Made by a program: the position numbers and the translations under genes. The notes under the pieces were generated by a model. The model saw nothing but the letters and a program-made list of their open reading frames with translations. It had not been told where the DNA came from and searched no databases. Positions 50,586 to 58,796 of a stretch of 64,000 nt of DNA are shown one piece after another. The stretch's first letter is position 1; each line of letters opens with the position of its first letter. Source of the stretch: an uncultured Acetatifactor sp. (GTDB taxonomy: Bacteria; Bacillota; Clostridia; Lachnospirales; Lachnospiraceae); NCBI GenBank assembly GCA_949840935.1, contig CATKXX010000005.1, positions 58,437-122,436 of the forward strand, in the 5' to 3' direction.

Positions 50586-50984
50586 CTAATCTCCCTCTTT
50601 CCTTGCCTGCGGTTCCGGTTCCTCCTGGGGGAAAAGTATCCCCTCCAGCCCGAGGCTGACCGCTATGGCATGGTCCACATCCTGCATGGTCGCCCTGCCC
50701 GCCCGGCCTATGTATTCCTTCAGCCTGGCACGGTCAATGGTGCGCACCTGCTCCAGCAGGACGGTGGATTCCTGTTCCAGCCCGCAGGGGCTGTCCTCCA
50801 GCCTGATGTGGGTGGGGAGCGGTTTCTTCCCCTGCCTGCTGGTAATGGCCGCCGCGATCACCGTGGGGCTGTGCCGGTTCCCCATGTCATTCTGTATGAT
50901 CAGCACAGGCCGCGTGCCGCCCTGCTCGCTCCCGACCACCGGTGCCAGGTCGGCATAATAAATGTCGCCCCTCCTGATGCCCAT
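50586..50984 (-). CDS. MazF/PemK-family endoribonuclease toxin
   Basis: A 132-residue toxin-type RNase of the MazF family. RRGDIYYADLAPVVGSEQGG and GTRPVLIIQND carry the catalytic Arg region; VIAAAITSR carries the conserved Thr/Ser; the fold ends with ALSLGLEGI-like sequence (AVSLGLEGI). AAAGGAGG precedes the ATG. No MazE-like antitoxin lies next to it: the flanking genes are the resolvase-fold protein and an unrelated 138-residue protein. In ICEs such solitary MazF proteins may be maintenance or regulatory RNases. Confidence 0.88.
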   Translation of the reverse strand: MGIRRGDIYYADLAPVVGSEQGGTRPVLIIQNDMGNRHSPTVIAAAITSRQGKKPLPTHIRLEDSPCGLEQESTVLLEQVRTIDRARLKEYIGRAGRATMQDVDHAIAVSLGLEGILFPQEEPEPQARKEGD

Positions 50985-51022
50985 GTCCGTTTCCTCCTTT
51001 CTGGCAGGATACCTCCCTGCCC

Positions 51023-51439
51023 TTATCCAAGTTCCATGCCGTATTCCGCCATGGTCACTGCCCTGTCCTCCGCCGCAAAATATGCATCTGCCTGCTTCCT
51101 GTCAAGCTGGAGGATTTCCCCGGCTGCTATCTCCCCGGTCTGGATTTTTGCCAGCCGGTTAAAGATCTTCGTGCGCATCCCCGGCTCCGGTCTGCCGTTG
51201 ATAAAGCCCCCGCTGATGTCAAGGAAGGGCCTGTCCGCGATGTCTGTGACAGTTATCCTGTATGCGTCACGGTGGCTGCTGATAAAATCCGCCAGGTTCT
51301 CAGGCGTTGTGGCAATCAGGTATTCCCCCGTGGGAGTCCCTTCACCCATTGTACCAACGTCTGACGGATACACATAGGCATAGCCCATCCGCTCCGTATC
51401 CATAATCTTTCCCATCATGTCTATGGTTTTCTGATCCAT
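51023..51439 (-). CDS. ICE hypothetical protein
   Basis: Unassigned 138-residue protein. The frame is open far upstream, but that part lies in the structured non-coding stretch; the ATG at 51439 has AGGAGGG ideally placed. The sequence is soluble and slightly acidic, with TGEYLIATTPENLADFIS and ITVTDIADRPFLDISG. It lies 38 bp before mazF on the same strand; whether it could act as an antitoxin is unknown. Confidence 0.6.
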   Translation of the reverse strand: MDQKTIDMMGKIMDTERMGYAYVYPSDVGTMGEGTPTGEYLIATTPENLADFISSHRDAYRITVTDIADRPFLDISGGFINGRPEPGMRTKIFNRLAKIQTGEIAAGEILQLDRKQADAYFAAEDRAVTMAEYGMELG

Positions 51440-52101
51440 GCATTCCCTCCTGTGAAAACATCTGCTTTCAAACATCATTTTTATATTTTCATGACACAAG
51501 GACGGCGGCAGCTCCCGGTGCTGCCGTTTGGATACATCCTCCCGGCTCCCCGGCTGTCTGCCGCCGTAGTTTCTATCATGAAGGCATTTCCCCTCCGGGG
51601 AATTCCCCGGCCCGGAAAATGCCTGTCCTTCGTCTTTTATTTCTATATGCCCCTGTTCGACACTACTCCCCGGAGCGGGCGCAGGATGCGCCCATAGGCA
51701 GCAGGCAAAGACCGGCCCTGGCTTAAGGCCGTCATGGGATTCGCACCCCTCCGAGGATCTCTCCGGGCCGCCCTCATTGCGTGATCCCGCTCCTGCGGGG
51801 CTGTGACTGGACGGAAGTATCATTATAGGCTGTCCATTTCATGGCAAACGGCCCGCCACAGGCCGCCTTGGGACGGGCATTTGCCGCTCTGCACCTTTGA
51901 TGTCATCTTTTTGACAGGTTTTGCCCTGCAGGTGGTCCTGGCGTGCCCTCCGCTCCGCTTTGCTCTTTCAAGCTGGACAGCTAACGTATCTATGCTGCTG
52001 GATATGACCGCCTGGCGGCGGTATTTTTCAATGGGCAGAGGGGAGGAAAAATTCCCCTCTACTTACTTCCACGTTGGCAGGGCGTTTTGCACACCCTGAA
52101 A
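51440..52101 (-). other. 662-bp gene-free stretch rich in stable stems (candidate structured RNA or origin)
   Basis: No convincing gene on either strand. Perfect inverted repeats follow one another: CGGCAGC/GCTGCCG (51506-51526); GGCATTT/AAATGCC (51583-51623) enclosing the 16-bp palindrome at 51595-51610; GGGCGCA/TGCGCCC near 51675-51691; CCCGC/GCGGG near 51789-51802; CCGCC/GGCGG near 52009-52022; GAGGGG/CCCCTC near 52038-52059. The density is far above neighbouring DNA. Likely a structured non-coding RNA on the minus strand, or an origin-type region of the ICE. Confidence 0.45.
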
Positions 52102-52554
52102 TCAAAAATTTTCCAAAAAATTTTTCAGTTTCCCCAGGATGCGGTTCTTCCGCTTGTGTATGGCATTGCGGTATATCCCCATGTCCGCTGCCGCTTCCCG
52201 CTCGGTCTGGCCTTGGAAAAACAGGCGGTCTATCAGCTCCCGCTCATCATCAGAGAGCAGGGAGAGCGCTTTATGTAACTGCGCGTACTGGATCTTCCGC
52301 AGCACAGTTTCCTCCACGCTCTCGGTTTCCCCGGCAAACTGCACCTCTTGGTCTGCCAGCCGTTCCAGGGAATCCTCCCTGCTGGGTATGGTGGTTATGG
52401 TCTGGTCCTCCTGGCTTACGATGGTCTGCTCCATCTTCAGGTCATATTCCTGGTACTGCATTTTTCTTTCTGTGGTTTTAAGCAGGCTGATCACTTCCCC
52501 GCCCGCATCCGGATACATCTTCCTGTAATCCGGGATTCTGTATGCCTTTGCCAT
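52102..52554 (-). CDS. Sigma-70-like factor of ICE type
   Basis: A 150-residue protein whose C-terminal 60 residues form a sigma region 4-like helix-turn-helix (LHKALSLLSDDERELIDRLF, QTEREAAADMGIYRNAIHKR). The N-terminal part (IPDYRKMYPDAGGEV, then a Glu/Gln-rich stretch) lacks region 2. Proteins of this type are standard in Tn916/Tn1549-like elements and probably control element genes. The ATG at 52554 is preferred over 52572 because AAGGAGGAC lies before it. Confidence 0.8.
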   Translation of the reverse strand: MAKAYRIPDYRKMYPDAGGEVISLLKTTERKMQYQEYDLKMEQTIVSQEDQTITTIPSREDSLERLADQEVQFAGETESVEETVLRKIQYAQLHKALSLLSDDERELIDRLFFQGQTEREAAADMGIYRNAIHKRKNRILGKLKNFLENF

Positions 52555-52631
52555 AGGCTTGTCCTCCTTCATTTCCGAATTTCTTAAAAACGAAGGACAG
52601 GCGGCGGGCCGCGGCAGTTTTTCCTGACATA

Positions 52632-52669
52632 AAAAGAGCGCAGACCCTTTTTGCAGGGTGCGCTCTTTT
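52632..52669 (-). terminator. Terminator-like hairpin upstream of the sigma-like gene
   Basis: AAAAGAGCGCA (52632-52642) pairs with TGCGCTCTTTT (52659-52669), continued by CCCT/AGGG inside. With A-runs and T-runs on both sides it could terminate in either direction. It lies in the leader of the sigma-like gene, so attenuation is possible. Confidence 0.6.
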
Positions 52670-52734
52670 GTAAAATTATAGGGCTTTCTATATAATCAGG
52701 TGGGGGAATGGGGCATTTTGTCGGGCATAAAAAT

Positions 52735-52760
52735 ACCGCAGTTCCTTGGTGAACTGCGGT
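52735..52760 (-). terminator. Intrinsic terminator, minus strand
   Basis: ACCGCAGTTC (52735-52744) and GAACTGCGGT (52751-52760) form a 10-bp stem with a 6-nt loop; on the minus strand it is followed by TATTTTTAT. It marks the left margin of the AT-rich island. Between 52761 and 53225 no gene is seen; the DNA is strongly AT-rich. Confidence 0.7.
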
Positions 52761-53225
52761 GTGTATGGAGAGTGTATAATATTCTACTTTATACGGCATC
52801 GACTCCATATTATCCCCTTTCCGGGGATATTCGGTTTCCTAGCACCTCTTTTCCCCTTGGTAATCTGCCAATAGGGATATTATAGAATACACAAATGTAA
52901 GTTAAGTGTATATAAAGTGTAGAACTGATGTAAAATATCGCAAATTATGACACGGAAGAACGCATTTTGACAAATAAGTTGTATTTTTATAGTCTTTGCG
53001 CGATAAAAGCATATAATACTGACACTATATATTATAATTTTTAATAGATATCTCTTATAAAGTTTAAAACAAGTCTTTTCCTTTTGATTTATAAAACATT
53101 CTAAATTAGGGTAAATCTTGCATTTGTGTATGAAAATTGATATAATGTAATTGTAAGAACTCTTAGACAATTTTATTGTCAAAATTGATGTACATAAAAT
53201 CGAATGTTATTAAAGAAAGGATACA

Positions 53226-53741
53226 ATGAAATACCTAATAGATATCATAGCACTAGTTTTATTATACACCTTTGTTTTTTTCAGAAAATGGAAATTAAAA
53301 GGCAAAGATGTACTGCTCGTCAATACGCTGATGTATGTATATTTGTCCTTTGTACTTTACTTCACCCTCATGCCTGTCATAACATCTCTACCGTTCATTC
53401 TGAACCATCCGTACAAACTTATGAATATGGTTCCGTTTGTAGATGTTTTAACAGGACGCGGGGATTTCGTGCGGCAGATTTTGTTGAATGTTATTATGAT
53501 GCTACCGTTTGGTTTTTTGTTCCCTATGACGCATGATCCCGCCGTCGGATTTTGCAGGACGGTTTTCTTTTGCTTTTTTATTAGTTTAGGTATTGAATTA
53601 CTACAACCGCTTATTAACGGTTTTCGTTCTGCAGACATCACGGATTTAATTACAAATGTAATCGGCGGAATGGTCGGTTATGTTCTTTATATTGTTTTTA
53701 GGCCGATTACATCATGGGTTTTAGCTCATTTTAGGAAGTAA
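53226..53741 (+). CDS. VanZ-family membrane protein
   Basis: Membrane protein of 171 residues with about five helices and the VanZ pattern: MNMVPFVD with following polar loop, LLNVIMMLPFGFLFPM, SLGIELLQPLINGFRSADITDL and NVIGGMVGY. VanZ proteins give low-level teicoplanin or lipoglycopeptide tolerance in some settings, but most relatives are uncharacterised. AAAGAAAGG precedes the ATG. It is the only plus-strand gene of the AT-rich island and is divergent in time of acquisition or control from the ABC cassette. Confidence 0.9.
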   Translation: MKYLIDIIALVLLYTFVFFRKWKLKGKDVLLVNTLMYVYLSFVLYFTLMPVITSLPFILNHPYKLMNMVPFVDVLTGRGDFVRQILLNVIMMLPFGFLFPMTHDPAVGFCRTVFFCFFISLGIELLQPLINGFRSADITDLITNVIGGMVGYVLYIVFRPITSWVLAHFRK

Positions 53742-53959
53742 AAAATCCTGTGCGCCTAACAAAAATTATATATGCCTTATCAGGACAAGATTGAGATATG
53801 TCTTGCATTTTTCTGTAAAAAATGTATATAACAATCAATTATTCACATAAATACTTATCTTGGACAGCGATTTTTTATAAAGATTTGCAAATTGGATCTG
53901 ACAATGGGCAAAAAAGAAACCTAGACTGCATGTTTCAAAATCCTGCTGTTTGTAATTTG

Positions 53960-54379
53960 TTATTCCTCTGATGCCACTTCAAAACAGTACCCGACTTCTC
54001 TGACACAGCGGATAGTAAATGAGGCATCCGGCATCGCTCGATACAGTTTCCCTCGCAGGTTCTTGATCTGGCATTTCACTGCATTGTTCTCACTACCGAA
54101 TGCCTCATCTCCCCATACCTTATGATATATCTGCTCATAAGTGAGAACCTGCCCCTTATTCATTACCAGAAAGCAGAAGAGATCATACTCTTTTGCAATA
54201 AGGCTGATCTCCTGCCGACCACGGTATATCTTTCTGCGACTTGGATAAATCTCCAACCCTGATACTGACAGTATCGATTCGTCATTCATTTGTATATATT
54301 CAAAATTTGGGTGATGTTTTAAGATTGCCAGCATCTCATCAAAAACCGAAGTATCCTTTCCATTAAACTCAATTATCAT
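53960..54379 (-). CDS. Stand-alone winged-helix (OmpR/PhoB-type) regulator
   Basis: A 139-residue protein. Residues about 40-135 form a winged-helix DNA-binding domain of response regulator type (LSVSGLEIYPSRRKIYRGRQ, SLIAKEYDLFCFLVMNKGQV, TYEQIYHKVWGDEAF, IKNLRGKL, IRCVREVGYCF). The N-terminal 40 residues are too short for a receiver domain, so it is not controlled by phosphorelay. It overlaps the preceding small gene (TAATG) and is the last gene of the ABC/secreted-protein operon, making it the probable regulator of that cassette. Confidence 0.85.
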   Translation of the reverse strand: MIIEFNGKDTSVFDEMLAILKHHPNFEYIQMNDESILSVSGLEIYPSRRKIYRGRQEISLIAKEYDLFCFLVMNKGQVLTYEQIYHKVWGDEAFGSENNAVKCQIKNLRGKLYRAMPDASFTIRCVREVGYCFEVASEE

Positions 54380-54621
54380 TATTCGTCCGATACTATCGCC
54401 CTCTTTTCCCTATGCATTTTAGGATGTCTATTAGCGTTCAACAATAAGCACCCCCTTTTAATTATTTGTAATTCATAATTTTCTTCCTCTGCACATCGTA
54501 CTATGCAACATGATACATCACTTTCGTAAAAACTTTCATGTGCTAAAAAGAAAGCGGCATTATCATATATGAATGTAAATGCGTACCAGGAAACCATTTC
54601 TTTGATGTCATTAATATACAC
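54379..54621 (-). CDS. Small hypothetical gene, probably frameshifted at its 5' end
   Basis: The annotated frame gives 80 residues from a GTG at 54621 with no ribosome site. Protein-like sequence in the same frame continues upstream to about 54690 (SKYYDSQYGLGLDDIVTV) but has no start. Another frame begins at an ATG at 54712, which overlaps the ATPase stop as expected for a coupled gene (MLEDVNAFTER), and dies at a TAG. Joining them by a one-base shift near 54685 gives a coherent protein of about 110 residues. Either a genuine frameshift mutation or a sequencing error. No family recognised; overlaps the winged-helix gene. Confidence 0.5.
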   Translation of the reverse strand: MYINDIKEMVSWYAFTFIYDNAAFFLAHESFYESDVSCCIVRCAEEENYELQIIKRGCLLLNANRHPKMHREKRAIVSDE

Positions 54622-54704
54622 ACAGTCACTATGTCATCCAAACCAAGACCATACTGGCTGTCATAATATTTGCTATCAGCCTCTCAGTAAATGCATTAAC
54701 ATCT

Positions 54705-55349
54705 TCAAGCATCCTGTAGACTCACGGGAATAATCTTTCCTGCAGTAAATTCAAAAATATAATCTGACAATTCCTCAATATCACCAGCAATATGGCTTGT
54801 AAGCAAAATAAGTCTGTCCGGAGACTTTAATTCTAAAAGTAATTGTTTTATTTGCGCCACACCCTGTTTATCTAATCCATTAAATGGTTCATCTAAAATA
54901 AGGATCTTTTGTTTTTCCATAATTGCCTGAGCTATAGCAAGTCTCTGACGCATACCTAAAGAAAAATTTTTAACTTTTTCATTATTGTCAAGCTCCAGTC
55001 CCACCATTTCCAATGCAGTTCTTATTTCCTCATCGTTTATGATGTTCTTTATTTGGGCTAAATATTTCAAATTATCATATTGTGTATAGTTTTCTATGAA
55101 TCCTGGCTTTTCAATGAGGACACCCAAATCAGGCAAAAAATCAATATCCTTACCAATAACTTGATCATTTAAGACAACAGTTCCACTATCAGCTTTCAAG
55201 AAGCCGCAAATAGTTTTAAAAAATACCGATTTCCCTGATCCGTTTGGTCCTATAAAACCATATATATTTCCGAATTCCAATTCCAGATCAACATTATCAA
55301 TTATTACCTTTTTCTTGAATTTTTTTGACAATCCGCTTATTTTCAACAT
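54705..55349 (-). CDS. ABC transporter ATPase of the secreted-protein cassette
   Basis: ATPase of 214 residues with all motifs: Walker A GPNGSGKS (34-41), signature FSLGMRQRL (129-137), Walker B ILILDEPFNGLD (149-160) and H-loop LLTSHIAGD. The FSLGM signature and short length are typical of bacitracin or lantibiotic immunity-type ATPases (BcrA/SpaF-like). It overlaps the upstream membrane gene by seven bases and is followed by the small regulator pair. Confidence 0.9.
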   Translation of the reverse strand: MLKISGLSKKFKKKVIIDNVDLELEFGNIYGFIGPNGSGKSVFFKTICGFLKADSGTVVLNDQVIGKDIDFLPDLGVLIEKPGFIENYTQYDNLKYLAQIKNIINDEEIRTALEMVGLELDNNEKVKNFSLGMRQRLAIAQAIMEKQKILILDEPFNGLDKQGVAQIKQLLLELKSPDRLILLTSHIAGDIEELSDYIFEFTAGKIIPVSLQDA

Positions 55350-56050
55350 ATGTTTACTCTCCTTTTTCTAATTAAAGCACCATAAAAAATTGCAATACAC
55401 AAATCCATACCTGCAATCAATAACAATATCTTTACGAAACCAATACGACTTCTGAGAACTAAGAATCTAACAGTTGACATTGCAGGTAAAATTGGTATGG
55501 GCAAAAATGTGTTTAATATATATACTGCAATTATATATAAAAAACTGTTTTCTATCGAATAGCAATCGTTTGCAATAATATATAAAATCATAATTCCTAA
55601 AAAGCCCAAATCGTCTACTGCTAAATAGAAAAGACTTGATGCGGTCTGCTCTAAATAAAATCCCGAAAAACAATAGTATACAATGTGAGAGATAGTAAGC
55701 AGGATTTCCCCCAAAATAATAACCACCGCCGAATAAGCATATATAAATTTCTTATAATTAGTTGTCCTCGAAAGAATATAGATCATTATATCACAAGATA
55801 ATTTATCAACAATTTTCCCTACGGCAATAAATACAATCGATACATTTAAAAGCTTTAATAAGACAGTACTGAAACCCCAAAAATAAATATCGTTTCCTCC
55901 TTGCCAGAAAATACTGCCGCTTTCTTCGTTAAGTTGAACACCTGTAAAATTTGCATAAATAAAATCTACCAAAGCAAAAAGTATAATGGAAAATAAAATA
56001 TCTTTTTTAAACTCTTTAACGATTATTTTAAAGAGCGTCAACACTTTCAT
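55343..56050 (-). CDS. Membrane protein of the ABC cassette (third permease)
   Basis: A 235-residue protein with about six transmembrane helices (around 17-35, 52-75, 95-120, 130-155, 160-185, 205-228), rich in Ile, Phe and Tyr. No family motif stands out; layout and position fit an ABC-2-type permease. It overlaps the second permease by 23 bp and the ATPase by seven, so it is translated in a chain. Confidence 0.65.
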   Translation of the reverse strand: MKVLTLFKIIVKEFKKDILFSIILFALVDFIYANFTGVQLNEESGSIFWQGGNDIYFWGFSTVLLKLLNVSIVFIAVGKIVDKLSCDIMIYILSRTTNYKKFIYAYSAVVIILGEILLTISHIVYYCFSGFYLEQTASSLFYLAVDDLGFLGIMILYIIANDCYSIENSFLYIIAVYILNTFLPIPILPAMSTVRFLVLRSRIGFVKILLLIAGMDLCIAIFYGALIRKRRVNIC

Positions 56051-56795
56051 TCTCTAAAAACTCCCATCTCTTAGAAAAATAATTAATTGTAATCCAGATA
56101 TACAGCACTAAGTATCCAATCAAGTGAATATTAAAAAAGACAACGGAGTCCCATAAATTAACACCATCAATTGAAAAAACATAACTTTCACCAGCCGAAA
56201 AATCTAATATTGGTATGTATTGTCCTTTTATTCTTAAAACCTCCATTGGAGATGTAAATATAAGATAAAGGAGAAATGGTAATACGCAAACACTTCCTCC
56301 CCTTTTTTGGAGATTCGGATATGCAAACCTAATGGTATAAATTATATACTGAATTAGCAATCCAAGCAATATATATCGAATCAATAGAAAGAAAAATGTT
56401 ATAATCAATTCTGGACTAACAAGTGATACACCTTTTATCAGCAAAAAAAATATTGGCGTGGATAATACTATACAAGTAGATATGCAAGTAGATATTGCCA
56501 ATATAACGCAATCTTCAAAGATCATTCTGCGTTTACTGCACGTTCTCGAAATACAACTGTAGTATGTAGAGAAAACACTTGACTTATGCTGAATCACCAT
56601 AATAGGAATACAAATAAACCACAAAAAAAGATCCTTTTTCAAAAGGCTAAAATAACCAGAAATAGTAGTGAATTTATTGATATACATGTAAATAATCAAA
56701 AAAAAGACTTGAAGAAATATCATCAAATATATTAATGGCGATGTGTAAATCAGTCTTAACTTATTTTTTATAAAACGAAACCGTTTCATATACAT
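56028..56795 (-). CDS. Membrane protein of the ABC cassette (second permease)
   Basis: A 255-residue polytopic membrane protein with about six helices. The ATG at 56795 shares one base with the stop of the upstream gene (TGATG) and has GAGGAAATTG before it; the frame is open further upstream only inside that gene. No recognised motif. Its similarity in size and topology to the flanking genes suggests a set of related permease subunits. Confidence 0.65.
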   Translation of the reverse strand: MYMKRFRFIKNKLRLIYTSPLIYLMIFLQVFFLIIYMYINKFTTISGYFSLLKKDLFLWFICIPIMVIQHKSSVFSTYYSCISRTCSKRRMIFEDCVILAISTCISTCIVLSTPIFFLLIKGVSLVSPELIITFFFLLIRYILLGLLIQYIIYTIRFAYPNLQKRGGSVCVLPFLLYLIFTSPMEVLRIKGQYIPILDFSAGESYVFSIDGVNLWDSVVFFNIHLIGYLVLYIWITINYFSKRWEFLENESVDAL

Positions 56796-57589
56796 CAATT
56801 TCCTCTTTTTTGGTAGATCTTCTCCGAAACCATCAATAATATCAAACCAACAATAACATATATACCTATCAAAACACAATATCCGCTAATACGAAATGCC
56901 CCTTGATATGGCCGCATAACCACATTGGGTTGCAATGCTGTTGGTAAAACCATATCCAATACCCCTACTATTATAAAAGGTGTTACGATTACAGCGATCT
57001 TGTTTTTAAAAAAAGACGTTACTCCTATAGCAAAAATCAAAAAACCAAAATAGTATATAATATGTGAAATAAAAACTAAAGCAAAATACAACATAGGATT
57101 TTCTATAAAATAGTCTTCTTTAAAAGATACTATTCCCTGCACAAATTCAAGAGCTGTATCATGTTGTGTTAATAAACCAGTAACAACCGCAAAAAGCATC
57201 TCAGAAAAAGCCAATAATGCTGTGCCAGATAACGCAATAGCAAATGTTTTGTGTATAATATACTTCAAATTTCCTTTTCTGCCAACACAAAAATATCTAA
57301 AACGATTTGTTTTCTCTAATAAATATGTACTTAGATATGGCGCAACAAGTATCACTGGTGCCAATGCCTGTATCATATAATATGAACTTTCCCACACTCT
57401 GTACATGTTTCCATAATATTTTTTATAAAATATAATATCATCTATGTTTTGTATATCTTGGGCAGAATCTATTTTCAATGCCGTTCTCCAGCCGCCATAA
57501 TATGCATTTATAATCATCAATCCAACAACTGCAACGATAAGAATAATATTAGATTTTTTAAGCAAAGCTCTTTTTAATTCACTTCTCAT
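56795..57589 (-). CDS. Membrane protein of the ABC cassette (first permease)
   Basis: A 264-residue protein with about six transmembrane helices (near 15-32, 73-92, 108-132, 165-185, 190-225, 237-257), resembling ABC-2 permeases of lantibiotic-immunity type. A charged loop (KIDSAQDIQNIDDIIFYKKY) sits outside after the first helix. It starts 77 bp after the secreted protein gene and leads the run of four overlapping transporter genes. Confidence 0.65.
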   Translation of the reverse strand: MRSELKRALLKKSNIILIVAVVGLMIINAYYGGWRTALKIDSAQDIQNIDDIIFYKKYYGNMYRVWESSYYMIQALAPVILVAPYLSTYLLEKTNRFRYFCVGRKGNLKYIIHKTFAIALSGTALLAFSEMLFAVVTGLLTQHDTALEFVQGIVSFKEDYFIENPMLYFALVFISHIIYYFGFLIFAIGVTSFFKNKIAVIVTPFIIVGVLDMVLPTALQPNVVMRPYQGAFRISGYCVLIGIYVIVGLILLMVSEKIYQKRGN

Positions 57590-57666
57590 AATAATGCCAC
57601 CTACTTAATTTAAAAGAATGTTGGGATTAAATAAACATTGTTACTAAATACGATTTAGGTGTTATT

Positions 57667-58080
57667 TTAGTAGGAATCAATATTCCATGTGCCCTGCGTA
57701 TTTGCCGAAGAATTCCATGCACCGCTGTCTCTCTTTACACGAAGTCTATACTTCTTATTCTGAACGGTTGTATTGCGTTCAAATTCACGAGTCGCAAAAG
57801 TACCTTCTGCGGAAAATGCAACTACTCTGGATTCATCATTTGAGTTTACAATATCATATGTAAATGTTGCATCACTCGGTTCAACATATGTGCATTCCAC
57901 AACAGGATTTTCATCTGCAGAATACTTATATGCCTCAGAAGAATACTTCCACGGGCTAAACATGCCGGATGTCAAATCGAAAGAAAACTTTGTATTATAT
58001 GCATATGCTGTAGCAGTACATGCAAATACGAATGTGAACACCAGCGCCACTTTTGTAAATTTTTTAATAACATTTTTCAT
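57667..58080 (-). CDS. Secreted beta-rich protein (DUF2712-like)
   Basis: A 137-residue precursor. Residues 1-27 are a classical Sec signal peptide (basic start, hydrophobic core, cleavage after ATAYA), leaving a mature chain of about 110 residues. The mature part is rich in Ser, Thr, Tyr and Asn with beta-strand rhythm: SPWKYSSEAYKYS, EGTFATREFE, KKYRLRVKRDSG and a closing GTWNIDSY. The pattern (N-terminal Trp/Tyr, middle EGT, C-terminal G-x-W) matches DUF2712 proteins, small secreted proteins of Firmicutes found with ABC genes. Whether it is a bacteriocin, an adaptor or a stress protein is unknown. First gene of the cassette, with its own strong promoter. Confidence 0.6.
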   Translation of the reverse strand: MKNVIKKFTKVALVFTFVFACTATAYAYNTKFSFDLTSGMFSPWKYSSEAYKYSADENPVVECTYVEPSDATFTYDIVNSNDESRVVAFSAEGTFATREFERNTTVQNKKYRLRVKRDSGAWNSSANTQGTWNIDSY

Positions 58081-58142
58081 TACATCATCCCCTCTCTTTC
58101 ACAAACAAAACAACTAATCCCAACATTCATTTGTTGAGATAT

Positions 58143-58171
58143 AATATACTACTTGTGTCCGATAATGTCAA
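58143..58171 (-). promoter_or_regulatory. Promoter of the DUF2712/ABC cassette with overlapping inverted repeat
   Basis: Minus-strand TTGACA (58171-58166) and TATATT (58148-58143) with a 17-bp spacer. ACTTG (58151-58155) and CAAGT (58169-58173) form an inverted repeat across the spacer and -35 box, a likely operator for the cassette's winged-helix regulator. Confidence 0.65.
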
Positions 58172-58796
58172 GTTGTATTTAGTTGTTGTCTCCATTATCT
58201 TTGTCACAGTCTGTCTACATCATCACGATTATATTTATATAGTTAATATTATCTGCTTTGCAAGATAATACAACTCCCCAAACCTGTCAGCAGAAAACTC
58301 ATCTCTTGACAGGTTAATTAGGTCATACAGTCCTCTTTATCCTTGTCCAACCAGCATACCCGTGAGCAGAGGAAATCTGTCAATCCTCATGGTTAGAACT
58401 ATATTCTCAATTCCGATAGAGTGATATTTCATACTTTGGCTCGGATGGATATCCACCTCCCCCATTTTAACAAATATCCAGCTTTCTTTATAGTATAGCA
58501 TATTTATATGATGTCCGCAATAATTCATGTTTGCTGATTAGGGCTTCAAATATCTATAATTACTGACTTTAAAACCAATACTTGCAAAAAATGTTGTATT
58601 TTTCAAATTTGTTTTGAATTAGTGAACTGGTACCTTTGTGTCTTTTTTAATGGTTTCACCAATACATTTTACACACATCGTAAAATGCCGCCTAAAATTG
58701 CTTAACCAGCATACTAATTCTTTTTTCACTTAGTAGTTGCTTTTCCCCCGTTTCAGAGTTAACATACACCAACCACGAGAAAAGGAGGCGTTTTTT
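58172..58796. other. AT-rich gene-poor stretch at the right margin of the cargo island
   Basis: No supported gene. An inverted repeat AACCTGTCA/TGACAGGTT spans 58281-58315 with a 17-nt loop and could end a transcript. A 63-codon minus-strand frame (58337-58528) lacks a convincing ribosome site. Base composition switches back to G+C-rich at about 58790. Confidence 0.5.

Noticed and set aside
51735..51770. tRNA-like T-arm (GGTGCGAATCCC on the minus strand)
   Set aside because: No matching acceptor, D-arm or anticodon arm could be placed around it, and the T-loop consensus TTC is changed; treated as part of the structured stretch.
51440..51823. N-terminal extension of the 138-residue ICE protein to 266 residues
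   Set aside because: It runs through the structured stretch with unnatural composition; the ATG at 51439 has a proper AGGAGGG site.
53176..53200. Promoter TTGTCA/TAAAAT before vanZ
   Set aside because: Spacing is only 13 bp, too short for sigma-A.
58337..58528. 63-codon minus-strand frame in the AT-rich margin
   Set aside because: No good ribosome site, no known motif and odd composition; left out as a gene.
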